Source: Neocallimastix lanati (nom. inval.)
Taxonomy: Eukaryota > Neocallimastigomycota > Neocallimastigomycetes > Neocallimastigales > Neocallimastigaceae
DNA: 64,000 nucleotides
Direction: 5' to 3'
Assembly (NCBI GenBank): GCA_016946835.1
Contig: JACVTC010000001.1
Coordinates: 3,448,501-3,512,500, forward strand
Positions 13,402-25,642 of this stretch are shown in pieces. A program made the position numbers and the translations under genes. The notes under the pieces are model-generated. The model did not search any database, was not told where the DNA came from, and was given only the letters and a program-made list of their open reading frames with translations. Position 1 is the first letter of the stretch; each line of letters opens with the position of its first letter.

Positions 13402-14398
13402 TAAAATATTATATATATATATATATATATATAATTTAATAATGATTTTTTAACAATTTAACCTTAAAATATATATTTAATTTTTAAATTCATCCTAATG
13501 GTACGATTTTTTTTTTTTTAAAAGTTAAAAAAAAACAAAAAAAAACTCACATTTCATATTTAATTTTAAAAATTAAGTATATTAATATAATATGTGATTT
13601 CATATGATTTTTTTTTTTTTTAATTCCAATTTCATTTTCTTTTTAAAAAAAATTTAAGATTTAAAAAAAAAAAAAAATATTCAGATATGATAATTCTTTA
13701 ATAAAAAGAAAAAAGAAAAAAAAATAAAAATAAAAAAAAAATATTGTTATTATTACTTTAATTATAATAATATTAATAATAATATATAATTTTATAATTA
13801 ATAAAAAAAAAAAAATAAATAAAAAAATAAAAATAAAACAAAACTTTCTACATTATTTATATTAATATGATTGATAAAATTTAACAATTAATTGTTTTTA
13901 TTAATAACTATGTTGGTTATATATTATTAATTATTTATTATGTATTATTTTTATGATTACTATGATGTAATTTTAATATTATTGATTTTTATATATAATA
14001 AAAAAAAAAATTCATTGCTTAAGTTATATATATATATATATAATATATCTATTAATTTCTGAAAAAAAAATTAAGTAGGAAATATTGATTACTATTGTTA
14101 TAAAATAAAATAAAAAAAATTTTTATACCTTCTTTACTATTAATTATTATTAAAATTCTATTTATGTGACGTGATGTGAAAGTCTTTAATAAAGTATTGT
14201 ATTATTTAAAATTTAATTTCACATAAAAAGTACAATAAAATAATTGTAATAATAAAAATTATATATAAAAAATAAAATATATATATATATATATTTTTAT
14301 TATATTATTTATTATTAAAATAGTATAAGGCGGTTGAAATAAAATGTTTTAACCATATCACGTTAAATATAGAGATATTAGCTTCATTATTACTTTCC

Positions 14399-14430
<32 letters not shown>

Positions 14431-14816
14431 TGGCAGAAATCATTTTTGAGCAATTAATTATTTTTAGTTTTGACATTATACAAATTTAATAAATAATAAA
14501 CAAATAAAAAAAATAATTATTAATTAATAAATAATAATTAATAAAATATAAAGAGTTAATAATAAATAATAAATAATAATAAATTTTAGATTTTATACAG
14601 ACCAGAAAAGAAAAATATTCAATAATTTGTTTTTATTAAATAATTTTATTATAAATAAAGTAAAAATAAAATAAAATTTTTTTATTTATTATATTATAAA
14701 TTATAAATAAAAGTTTTTTAATTAATTTTTTTTTTTTTTTTTAAATATTTTCATATGAAATTTTTAAAATGTCAATAATTTTTCATATTAAAATATTTTT
14801 TATTTATTATTATTTT
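12753..14816. other. AT-rich spacer
   Basis: Homopolymers (for example poly(A) at about 13013-13038 and 14402-14429), a TA dinucleotide run near 13413-13432 and short AT repeats. No protein-like frame or RNA gene is seen. Confidence 0.7.
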
Positions 14817-15612
14817 TTTTAGTATATATGAAATATATGGAAAATAAGCTTTTAATGTATTGAAACATATCGTAATTTTAATAAATATATAAGCCACAAT
14901 ATATTAATATAAAAGTTTAAATGACTAATAAATATTATTAGTTATAAATGTAATCAATTTTAGTACTCTCAAGATTATAATTTATCAAGTAAACCAGTAT
15001 ATATAATTAACAATTTATTTTAATAGTGATATCTGAAACTACAAAACATATATATATAATAAAGTTAGCGCTAATCGTCAAAGTGGTTTATAATTGAAAG
15101 TGATATTAAACCCAATATATAAGAGATATTCACACAAATTAAGTTTGTATAATATCACCCTTCAAGAGAAAGGTTTCCATCATATAAATGGTATATATAA
15201 ATCATATAATATAAAAGATGTCTTAGACGCATCCAATATTTATAGTGTAATAATATTAAAATTTTAGGGGGAAATCTTTAGATATTAAATATATTTAAGA
15301 AATTATTTTAACAATATTTAAATCGAATTAAATAATTGATATAATGTAAAAATTATTTTATTCAGATAATATTAAAAGTTAATTTAGAATAGAAATAACT
15401 AAAAGTTTAATAATATTAAGTTAATATTATAAAATAAATTAATTTTATATACACATATTTACTGGTAAACCGATTTATTCATTGAATAGCTAGGTCTAAG
15501 GGGGAATGTTAGAATATGTGAAATATATGAAAAATCTGCTTCAAATGTATTGAAACATATTGTAAATAATTTTTTATATAAGCCTCAATGTATTAATATA
15601 AAAGTATTTAAT
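14817..15612 (+). mobile_element. short LTR-type fossil (TRIM-like, possibly Ty1/copia kin)
   Basis: Two direct repeats of about 105 bp (14817-14921 and 15507-15612) share TGAAATATATG, AATGTATTGAAACATAT and TATTAATATAAAAGT. The right copy begins TGTTAGAATATG and directly follows a purine tract (AAGGGGGAA, about 15498-15506), the usual arrangement of a polypurine tract and 3' LTR. The roughly 585 bp between them have no coding capacity. The repeats differ at many sites, so the copy is old. The exact right edge is uncertain and no primer-binding site could be fixed. Confidence 0.5.
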
Positions 15613-16798
15613 TTAAAAAAAAGTAATTTTTTTTTAAATATCTAAAAAATTAATAAATAATATAAATTTTAAATTATATATATTAATAATCTAAATTTTA
15701 AATTTTATTATATATATATATATATTTTTTTTACTTTTATTTATAGTTTTTTTGTATAAATCAAATTTAAATTTTGATAAAACTAATAGTATATATTAAA
15801 AAAATTTTTTTTTTTATTTATATATTAAATATTTGTTAACATTTATGTATATAAATTTTAATATACAAAATTTATATATTCATTTTAAATATTTAAAAGA
15901 AAAATAATTCATTATAATTTTCAATAAAATTATATAAACTTTTAAATTATAAAATATTACCTTTAAACTTTGTTTAATGGTAATATATATTAATACATCT
16001 TTATTTAATTCTTTTAATAGACCTTAATAGTTTAATGAATTATATATATTTTATATGTAAATTATTTTACATATTGAAACATGCCAAATTTTATTAAATA
16101 AATAAATAAATAAATAAAAAAAAAAAAAAAAAAAAAAAAGAATATATATTTTATCATCTTATATGTACATTGAATCATATCAAATTTCTTATTAAACTTA
16201 TTAAACATAAAATAAATAAATAATAAATATTATTTTTAATTATTTATTATAAGTATTTCATATTCTATAATTATAATTGATCATAAAATCTAATTTAAAT
16301 ATTAAAGAATAAAATAAAGACTTTCATCTTCATCATTCTTTTTATTATGAAAAAGATAATTATAAAATAAAAGTATAATTTATTGTAATTTTAAAAAACT
16401 TCTTTATCATTCTTTTCATTTTTCATTAATCATTATTATAGCTATATATATATTAATGATTTAATATTTATTAATTATAATTATCATATAAACACTTTAT
16501 AAACTTTTTTTTTTTTAATTTAAAATTTTGATTCTAATTAAAAAAAAATTAAAAATAAAGTTTAAGTATTATACACCAATTGCGAAAATGGAAACTTTAA
16601 AATTACTTTAAAGAAAAATATAATAAATTTAATTAAAAATTTATATATGGATTGAATATATTATAATATTTAATATTTACATATTAATTAATTATAACAT
16701 AGAAATAAAAATTAAAATAATTAAAAATAATAATTATTAAAAAAAAAATAATTTAGCACAATATATATGTATATGTATATGTATATTTTTTTTTTTTA

Positions 16799-16839
<41 letters not shown>

Positions 16840-17424
16840 TAGACAGTATTAAATATATTGGATAAACTATAAATTATAACGAAAAAACTATAAATATCAC
16901 AATATTTTTCTTACGTTTCCTTTTTTTTTAATACAAAATTATTTTTTTCTTTTTTTTTAAAAATTAATATTTATAAAAAAAAAAAAAAAAAAAAACTATT
17001 TTCTTAATAAGTACACAAAATATATATATATAATTAGTAGACACATAAAAAATATTTATTTGTATTCTTTTTATTAAATATTAATTTTAAATTACTTATA
17101 TACATAAAAAAAATTAAAGGTAAGTAAAGTTATTTTATTAATAAAAATAAAAAAAAAAAAAAAAAGATATCTAATTTATATATTTATATATAATTTTAAA
17201 AAATTATATATAAATATATTTTAATAAGTCAAAAACTATAATTAAAAACTTTCTGTTGTTGATATGAAACAAAAAAAATATCACTATTTTTTTATTTGTA
17301 TTTAATATGTATTACATTTAAGATATTAATAATAATTGAATAATAGACTAAATTATATATGAATTATATTAACAAAAATATTTTAATAAATAAATATTTA
17401 AAAAAAAAAAAAAAAAAAGAAAGA
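15613..17424. other. AT-rich spacer upstream of the first SNG1-like gene
   Basis: Low-complexity A/T with poly(A) at about 16116-16139, 16804-16836 and 16976-16995. No gene is seen. The start of the next gene is placed at 17425, although the frame is open from 17359; the extra 22 codons are A-run derived. Confidence 0.7.
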
Positions 17425-19116
17425 ATGGCTCAGCGAGAAGGGACTTCAGTACAATCAGAAATGATTTCTTATGATAAGATTGACCCCTTACCAACTGAAA
17501 ATCCATTTTATTTTAATGAAGATTCAAAAATAAATACAATAATTAAAGAGAAAGAGAAAAAATTTCCATGGATTCATATGTCATCATTTATCATTATTAT
17601 TCCTTTGATTACATTTTTAATGAGTATGTTCTACATTGGTGGTATGTGGAATCCTGTTCAAAAAATGGAAAATTTAAAATATGTAGTTGTTAATGAAGAT
17701 GTAGGATGTAATATAGATTCCGTATGTGGAGCCATGAAAGGTCAAAATTTAGGTGAATTTTATGGAAAATTAGATGGACAAGGAGTAGGAACATTTGAAG
17801 TCATAGTAAGTTAATTACTATTTATTTTAATAAAATCGTTTTAATATAAAAATATATAAATATTTTAAAATTTATAAAAATTTATATACCTAATAAAAAT
17901 ATATATTACATAATTATAAAATATTATTATATGAAAAATTATCATTTAATTTAATATTAATTAATAAATAAATTATATTTATATTTAATGTATAAATAAA
18001 TTTAATATATCTTTTATTTGACATATAATAATAAAAAAAATTATTAAATTAAAAAAAAAAAAAAAAAAATAAAAAAAAAAAAAATAAAAATAAAAATAAA
18101 AATAAAAAATATAACTAAAAAATAAATATAAATAAACTTTAAAGAAAGGAACGATGAATGATGCAGAGGAATTAATCAATAAGCATAAATACTGGATGGC
18201 ATTACATGTTCCAAATAATTTTACTTTTGGTGTTTTAGCAAATTTAAATAATAATACAACAAAAACAGAAGTTGTTGTTAATAGAATCTATGATGAAGCA
18301 AGAAGTTTTACTACCATAAGTTTTGTTAAAAAAGCATTTGAAAAATTACAAATTGGATTTCATACCGAATTAATAACTAAGATAGAATCCCTTTCAACAA
18401 TAATGGGTGATCCTAAAAAATTTAATCCTCCTTTCGTTATTGAAGGTATCACCTATAAAGATAAAAATTTATATCCAGTAAACGTTTATGGTCAATACTA
18501 TTGTACATATATTTCTTTCATTTTAATTTGGATTGGTACTATTGCGACCTCATTAATCACACATTTTGTATTCCCATTAGAAAGTCATTGGATAGAAAAA
18601 AAAGATGCTACAAATGCTATAGTTAAAACAGTAAGTGCTAAAACAATAACATCAGTAATAGTATTATTTGCTATTAGTTTCATTATTAGTATTATTCCAT
18701 TATGTATTGGTTCCATGACCATAAAAAAGGGATATGCCTCAGTACTATTCTTCTTCTTCTTTTTCTCATTAAGTGGGATCGGTGTGAATAATCTTCTTAT
18801 TCATCTTTTCCACTTTATTAACTTTTATTTGATTGCTTGTACATTTATGATTTTACAAATTATTACTTGTGATGGTATCATCCATCATGACCTTCAATAC
18901 AGATTCTTTAGAATTGGTAGAGCTTTTCCAATGTATTATGCAACTAGAGAAATTAAATATATTTATTTTGAATCAGGAAAACACAATCAAACTGAAAACA
19001 TATTAATAATTTTTGTATGGGTTATTGTAACCCAAGTAGCCTCATATTACTTATACTATCTTGAATTGAATGTAAAGAGAGCAAAGTATTTAAAGAAAAA
19101 TTCTATTAGCAAATAA
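17425..19116 (+). CDS. SNG1/DUF3533-family membrane protein, two exons
   Basis: Predicted integral membrane protein of the fungal SNG1-like (DUF3533, PF12051) family. The yeast founder is linked to nitrosoguanidine resistance; the substrate here is unknown. Exon 1 is 17425-17805 and exon 2 is 18145-19116. The intron (GTAAGT...AAAG, 339 bp, phase 0) contains poly(A). The product is 450 residues, close to the 446 of the paralogue at 23480-24820. Splice sites were set by aligning to that intronless paralogue: FEVI joins KGTMND where the paralogue reads FTMI-NGDRQK. The start at 17425 matches the paralogue's N-terminus (ISYDKIDPL versus VSYDKIDPL). Topology appears to be one N-terminal helix, a large non-cytosolic loop with conserved YW-A/M-ALHVPxNFT, then five helices. 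Its codons are more A/T-biased than in the paralogue, which may mean weaker expression. Confidence 0.85.
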
Positions 19117-21842
19117 ATCTAGTCCTTAAAATAAAACCTAAGAAAGAAAGAAGCATGAAAAGACTTTAAAAATATATATTATGTATATATTATCTAAATA
19201 AAAATGGATTAAATACTAAATAGATTTGGAATCATAATAAATATAAATATATATAATAATAAAAAATAATAATTTAATAATTAATATTAATGATCTTAGA
19301 AATCATAAATAATAATTTTTTAGTTTTAATCATAAGTAATTAATAGATAATTATTATTATTATTTTTTTTTTATTTTATCCTATATATTATAACATAAAA
19401 AAATTACATAATTATGAATGGTTTACACATTAAAAAATAATGATAATAATAATAATAATAATAATAATAAAATATTACTATATTACAATATACAATGAAA
19501 ATAATCTATTTTTAAATTATTATATTAAACTATTATTATTATTTGTAGATATATTCAAATTATTATATTGGCAAAAATATATAAATAATCAATAATTATA
19601 TAACAATTATCAAATATTAATTAATAATTGTTTAAAATTTGATAGATAGATATATATTTTTTACTGAATATTTAATATATTTGATATATATATCAATTAT
19701 CAATTTTAAATAAATTTATAATCATTTTGTTCTTCATTATTTAATTAAATATAATATCTATATCTTTTAATTTAATATATAATAAAAAAAAAAAAAATAA
19801 AAAGTTATATTTAAAAAAAAATTTTTTTTTCTTTATCAAATATTTTATACTAAAGGAAAGAACTATAACATAAATAAATATATATTAATATATTAATATC
19901 TTAATATAATTGTATTATATATATTTTTATATAAAGTAAAATATACTTTGAAGAAATTGATTATTTTTTAAAATTGACATTTCATTTAGTTAAGTATTAG
20001 AAATAATAATAAAACTGCTTTTTTTATAATAAAAAATTAATACTTTCTTTAATTTATTTTTCTGTAATTTATTCTATTATTAATATGGATAATTAATATT
20101 GATATTTTTATAATTCATTATTTATTTTTTTTTTTTTATTTTTAAATATCTATTATTAATTATTAATTTATTTATTAAAAATATTTTATAACTAAATTAT
20201 TATTAAATATTCCTTTAGTCGTATAATTTTAAAAATAATATATATAAATTGAAAATCAATATTTCTTAATTATTCCTAGTTTAAAAAAAAAAATTTAAAA
20301 AAAAAAATAATAAAAATTTTTTTAATATATTTAATAGTAATATATATTTTAATATATTCATTATATTTATTTTATTTAATTTTATTTAATTATATTTTAT
20401 TTTATTTTTAAAAAATCATATGATAATTAAACGGTTAAACTTTTATAAATGTTAATTATCATATGAAAATTTTATAAAATAAATAGTTTTAAGAATTTAT
20501 TATAAGTTGTATTTGAAAAAATAATAATTATATTTTTATCATTATAAAAAAACTTTATTCTGCTTTTTATTTAGAAAAATTATTTTATTTTAACCAATGA
20601 ACTTATTAAATAATTATTCAATAATAAAAAGTAATAATATATAATACATATATAATACAATTATAAAAAAAAAGAACTAAATCCTAAATAATACTATAAA
20701 TAAAAAATAAATTAATATATAAATAAATATATTAAATTTATTATATTAAAATTTTAATTAGTTAAAATAGATAAATCAGAAATTAGAAATAAATTTATAA
20801 ATAAAAAAAATTAAAAATTTATATATTAATAAAAATATTTAAAAAAAAAAAATCAGATTAAATTTTATTATCATATGATAATTTTTTTTCCTTAAAAAAA
20901 AAAAAAAAGGCAGTTAAAAAAAAAAAAAATGTTGAGTAATTATTATTAAATTCTAATTCATTAATAAAACTTTTATAAACAATTAAATGTAATAATTTAA
21001 TAAACATTAAAAATTAAATTAATTATATTTTATTTATTAATAAATAGCATTAAATCTGATATATCAATTGTGGATAATAAAAAATAAAAATAAAAATAAA
21101 AATGAAACTATATTTAATTATTTTATTTCTGCATATCTTTAAAAGACGTCTCTGATGCTACTATATTAAATAAGGATGTAATGAAACTTATCAACAAAAA
21201 TATGGCAAAATATTTATAGTATTTACTATTTTATTATATAATTTTACTTATTATACTTAAATAATTTATAATTTATAATTTATAATTTATAATTTATAAT
21301 AATTATAAATATTAAAATAATAAAAAAATTTTATTTTGTTTTATCTTTTTTTTAAATTGCTTTTATTTGATTTTTTATCTTTCAAAAATATTGAGTTGTA
21401 AATAAAAAATATGTTAAATTGTATAAAAAAAAATACAAACGAATTCTAATTTTTAATATGTGATTAAAGAGTTCTTTTTATCTTTTCATTTAATTTTTCC
21501 TTCTTTACCTGATTTATTTTTGATTTTGATTTTTAAGATATTAAAATTTTATTAATACTGAATTATTATGAAATAATTAAAAAAAAAAAAAAACATTGAT
21601 ATTAATGATAAAATGAGAGTTTTAAAGAGTATGAGAATATAAATATGATAATATATATTATATTTCTGATGTGTTAATATACCTTATTAAAAGCAATAAA
21701 ATTTTATTTTTTTTATAAGGCAATATAAAGGGTTAATTATAATAAAAAAATCGTAATACATCATTTTTATTACTACTAATTGTTATATCATTTCACTGAT
21801 ATTTTATGATAAATGTTAATTTTAAGAATCATTAATAAATAA
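19117..21842. other. AT-rich spacer between SNG1-like paralogues (left part)
   Basis: Low-complexity A/T. The only structured items noted are a (TAA)n-like tract near 19440-19470 and a 15-bp inverted repeat at 20416-20466. No protein-like frame is seen. Confidence 0.7.
20416..20466. repeat. 15-bp perfect inverted repeat (hairpin)
   Basis: Arms 20416-20430 and 20452-20466 (TCATATGATAATTAA and its complement) flank a 21-nt loop containing ACGGTTAAAC, which is unusually G/C-bearing for this spacer. The core CATATGATA recurs near 20873. Confidence 0.6.
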
Positions 21843-22203
21843 TTATTATTTATTATTTATTATTTATTATTTATTATTTATTATTTATTATTTATTATTT
21901 ATTATTTATTATTTATGATTTATTATTTATTATTTATTATTTATTATTTATTATATATTATATATTATTTATTATTTATTATTTATTATTTATTATTTAT
22001 TATTCAATTATTTATTATTTATTATTTATTATTTATTATTTATTATTTATTATTTATTATTTATTATTTATTATTTATTATTTATTATTTATTATTTATT
22101 ATTTATTATTTATTATTTATTATTTATTATTTATTATTCAATTATTTATTATTTATTATTATTTATTATTCAATTATTTAGTATATATTATTTATTATTT
22201 ATT
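21843..22203 (+). repeat. (TTATTTA)n heptanucleotide satellite
   Basis: About 360 bp of TTATTTA heptamers with a few interruptions (TATATTATAT, CAATTA). The complementary heptamer occurs at 33890-34286. The open frame through it is a by-product of the repeat. Confidence 0.95.
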
Positions 22204-23479
22204 ATTAAAATTATTATTACTATTTCTTTTATAATAATTATGAAATATTGTGATTTTGTATCAGAAAAAAAATTTTCATATGATTTTTTTCTTATTTCAG
22301 AAAAATTTAGAAATTGACAGATTAATACTAATCAATTAATCTATTACATTATATTAAAATATATTAAATAATTTAAATAAAAAAAAAAATTTAATATTGT
22401 ATTTAAAAATATTTTAATCAATATATATTAGTTTTAATTAATTAATATATTATTAATAAATGAAACACATGCAACCATCTTAATCTTATATTTTAATACT
22501 TTTTTAATTTATTAGGGGATAATTATTAATATTAAAAAAAAAAAAAAAAATAAAAAAGATTATGATTATGATAAAAAAAAATAAGAAAAGAAATATAAAT
22601 TTAAAAATAAAATAATTTAACCAAAAAAAAAAAAAAAAAAAAAAAAACTGTATATTTTTGTAAAAACCAATTACAATTAAAACTAGTGAATAGATATAAA
22701 AAATTATTATTATAAATATTTAATAATTAATAATAAATATGGATAATATTTCTTATGGTTATTAAATAAAGTTTTATAGATTTTCATTAATTTGATTCAA
22801 CCATTTTAGAAAAAAGAAGAAAAAAAAAAAAGATGCCATTATAATAAATACCAATAATTTTTTATTATTTATTAAATATATTTTTAAATTAAAATGAGTG
22901 GATTATCAAATAATGAAATTATATATAATAAAAAAAAAATTGTATAAATATATATATATTAATGTAACTCTATTATTAATAAAAAAAAATTGAATAGTAA
23001 TAAGGAATACTAAAAAATCAATATAAGATTATTAATAATGATAAAAAAATTATATATATATATGTTTTATTATTAAATTAAATATGATTATTTAATTTTT
23101 TATTATCAATATATTTTTTTATTATTAATATATTTTTTTATTATATATTTTTTTGTGACTATCAAAAAAAAAAAGTTTATTATTATTTAAAAAAAATTGT
23201 GGAATTTGTAATAATAATTATATAAAAAAAAAAAAAAAAAAAAAAAGTATATATAAAGTGATTTTTGTCTTTTTCTTTTTTCTATTTTAATTTACTTATT
23301 CTAATTTCATTTACTTATTTACTTATATATATTTGAAAGAATATAGACTATTTTATAAAAATAGTATAATTTAACTATTTATTTAATAACTACATAATTA
23401 TTTATTACTAAATTAGATATTCAACAATCTAAAATTTAAAAAATATCGTTCAAATTGAATAAATAAATAAAAAAAAAAA
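22204..23479. other. AT-rich spacer upstream of the second SNG1-like gene
   Basis: Poly(A) tracts at about 22622-22646 and 23224-23246 and small AT repeats. No coding signal is seen. A T/C-richer stretch at about 23260-23310 may lie in the promoter region, but no specific motif is recognisable. Confidence 0.6.
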
Positions 23480-24820
23480 ATGTCTGATTTACAAACAGTC
23501 AGTTACGATAAAATTGATCCTTTAGAAAATGAAAAGCCATTTTTCGTTAGTGAAAATGGAAAAGTCTACCAAATTGTTCAAAAACGAGAAAAGAAATTTC
23601 CTACTTTCCATGTTATTCTCTTCGGTATTGCTATTCCTCTCGTCACTTTAATTATGGGTATGATTTATATTGGTGGTATATGGAATCCAGTTGAAAAGGT
23701 TACTGAATTAAATTATGTAATTGTTAATAGTGATAAGGGTTGTTACACTCCAATTTGTGCTAAAATGGGTTTAGATGAAAAAACAAATATTGGTAATTAT
23801 TACAGTCTATTAGATGGTAAAGGTGGTCATTTCACTATGATAAATGGAGATAGACAGAAGGCCTTAGATATGATTGAAAATCATGATTATTGGGCTGCTC
23901 TTTATGTTCCAGAAAATTTCACTTCTGATATTTTATTAAACTTAAATGCTGTTAACAAATACACTTTAGTTCCAGTTAATGTCGATTTTATTTATGATGA
24001 AGTTAGAAGTTATACCACTATAAACTTTGTTAAAAAGGCTTTCAATATTATGGAAAGAGCATTCTTCAATACCTTAGTAAAGAAGTTTGATGATAAGGGT
24101 AGTTTTAATCCACTCTTCCTTATTGATGGTATAAACTACAAGGATGTCAATATTCATCCAATCTCCGGTTTCGGTCAAAATTTTGCTACTTTCATTTTCT
24201 TAGTTATTGTTTGGATTGGTACCATTGCCACTTCTATCATTTCTCATTTTTACTTCCCATTTGAAGATCACTGGCTTCTCAAGAAAGATACTAAACATCC
24301 AATTCTTAAGGCTATGATAGCTAAAATTATTTTTTGTGGTGCTATTATGATTGTTATTGATGTTATTTGTTCTGTTATTCCATTCTTCTGTGGTGGAAAA
24401 TTTGAAATTCAAAAGGGTTACTGGGCTTTCCTTGGCTTTATTTTATTCTTCTCTTTAAGTGGTCTTGGTATAAATAATTTGTTAATTCATATTCTTCCAT
24501 TCATTTTCTTCTATCTTATTGCTGTCACTTTCATGTTCCTTCAATTACTTTCTTGCGGAGGTCTTGTAGATAATGACATTCAATATGACTTTTTCAAAAT
24601 AGGTAGAGCCTTCCCTATGTATTATGGTGTTAAGGAAATTAGATACATTTACTGGAAGAGTGGTCATCAATATCAAGGAAAGAACTGTTTAATTATTGCA
24701 CTTTGGGCAGCCGTAACTATTATTGCCTCCATATTCATGTATTATCTTGAATTAAAAGTTAAGAGAAGAAGATGGTTAAAAAATAACAAATTCCTTCAAG
24801 AAAAAAATGAAAAACAATAA
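23480..24820 (+). CDS. SNG1/DUF3533-family membrane protein, intronless paralogue
   Basis: 446 residues, complete, collinear with the product of the gene at 17425-19116 and without an intron. Likely membrane helices are at about 43-65, 235-257, 281-303, 314-335, 337-358 and 402-422. The non-cytosolic domain at about 70-230 carries YVIVNSDKGC, YWAALYVPENF and the FIYDEVRSYTTINFVKKAF block. The family is related to the YhgE/Pip and ABC-2 permease fold. Yeast SNG1 is implicated in drug tolerance and membrane lipid behaviour, but the transport function is unproven. The tail is strongly basic (KVKRRRW), consistent with a cytosolic C-terminus. Codon choice includes many TTC, CTC and GGT codons, suggesting higher expression than the sister gene. 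A tandem duplication is inferred. Confidence 0.9.
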   Translation: MSDLQTVSYDKIDPLENEKPFFVSENGKVYQIVQKREKKFPTFHVILFGIAIPLVTLIMGMIYIGGIWNPVEKVTELNYVIVNSDKGCYTPICAKMGLDEKTNIGNYYSLLDGKGGHFTMINGDRQKALDMIENHDYWAALYVPENFTSDILLNLNAVNKYTLVPVNVDFIYDEVRSYTTINFVKKAFNIMERAFFNTLVKKFDDKGSFNPLFLIDGINYKDVNIHPISGFGQNFATFIFLVIVWIGTIATSIISHFYFPFEDHWLLKKDTKHPILKAMIAKIIFCGAIMIVIDVICSVIPFFCGGKFEIQKGYWAFLGFILFFSLSGLGINNLLIHILPFIFFYLIAVTFMFLQLLSCGGLVDNDIQYDFFKIGRAFPMYYGVKEIRYIYWKSGHQYQGKNCLIIALWAAVTIIASIFMYYLELKVKRRRWLKNNKFLQEKNEKQ

Positions 24821-25423
24821 ATTTTATGTAAATAAAATTAAAAATAGAAGTAATATTAATAAATACTAATAATATTTATAAATTAAAAAAAATATATAAT
24901 TGAATTACTTGATAAAATAATGATATCTAAATATTTATTAAATTAATAATTTATTCTTAATAATTGAAATAATAGAAAAAAAAAAATTTTTTTTTTTTTC
25001 TTTTATTTTAAAAATAATTTTATTAAATAAAATTTTGAAAAATATTACTATTATTATAATATTATTTTTACTTAAAAATGAAAATTATGTTATTTTTATC
25101 TTCTGATATTTTCATTTTTATAATTTAAATATTTTTGCTAGTTTAAATTTTATCAATAAAATAAACATATATTAAAACTATATATATAAAAAAAAGTATT
25201 TTAATTTTATTTTGTTATATAATATTTATGTGTATTATATATTAGTCCCTTCAATTATTAATGAAAATTTTAATTATTTTGATTTAAAAAATTTATATAT
25301 ATATTTTTTCTGTAAAAGTAAATTTTTTTTATAATATTATTATAAATTGTAAATATTTTGTTGTTGTTATCCGTTGTTATTGTTGTTTTTATTGTTGATA
25401 ATATTGATGATGTATCTTTATAC

Positions 25424-25465
<42 letters not shown>

Positions 25466-25629
25466 TTTATTTTATTTTATTTTATCTTTTTATTATAATA
25501 TAAAAATAATTATTTAATGAATTATCTTTAAAAACTGAAATGATGAATTTATAATAAAGTTTAAATTTTAGCAATATTAATCTTATATATATATATATAT
25601 ATATATATTAAATAATTAAAACTATTCTT
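24821..25629. other. AT-rich spacer, pre-insertion flank of LINE-A
   Basis: A/T low complexity with poly(T) at about 25430-25463 and a small TTGTTG/TTGTTA-rich patch at about 25360-25400. No gene is seen. It ends at the target-site duplication of LINE-A. Confidence 0.7.
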
Positions 25630-25642
25630 GTTTAAAAATGAG
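25630..25642 (+). repeat. LINE-A target-site duplication, left
   Basis: GTTTAAAAATGAG is repeated exactly at 30584-30596, directly after the LINE poly(A) tail. Confidence 0.85.

Noticed and set aside
17359-17424. longer N-terminus for the first SNG1-like gene
   Set aside because: The extra 22 codons are Asn/Ile/Lys runs and are absent from the paralogue; the start at 17425 fits.
21915-22181. 88-codon frame of IIYYLLF repeats
   Set aside because: It is the translation of a TTATTTA heptamer satellite; stop-free by composition only.
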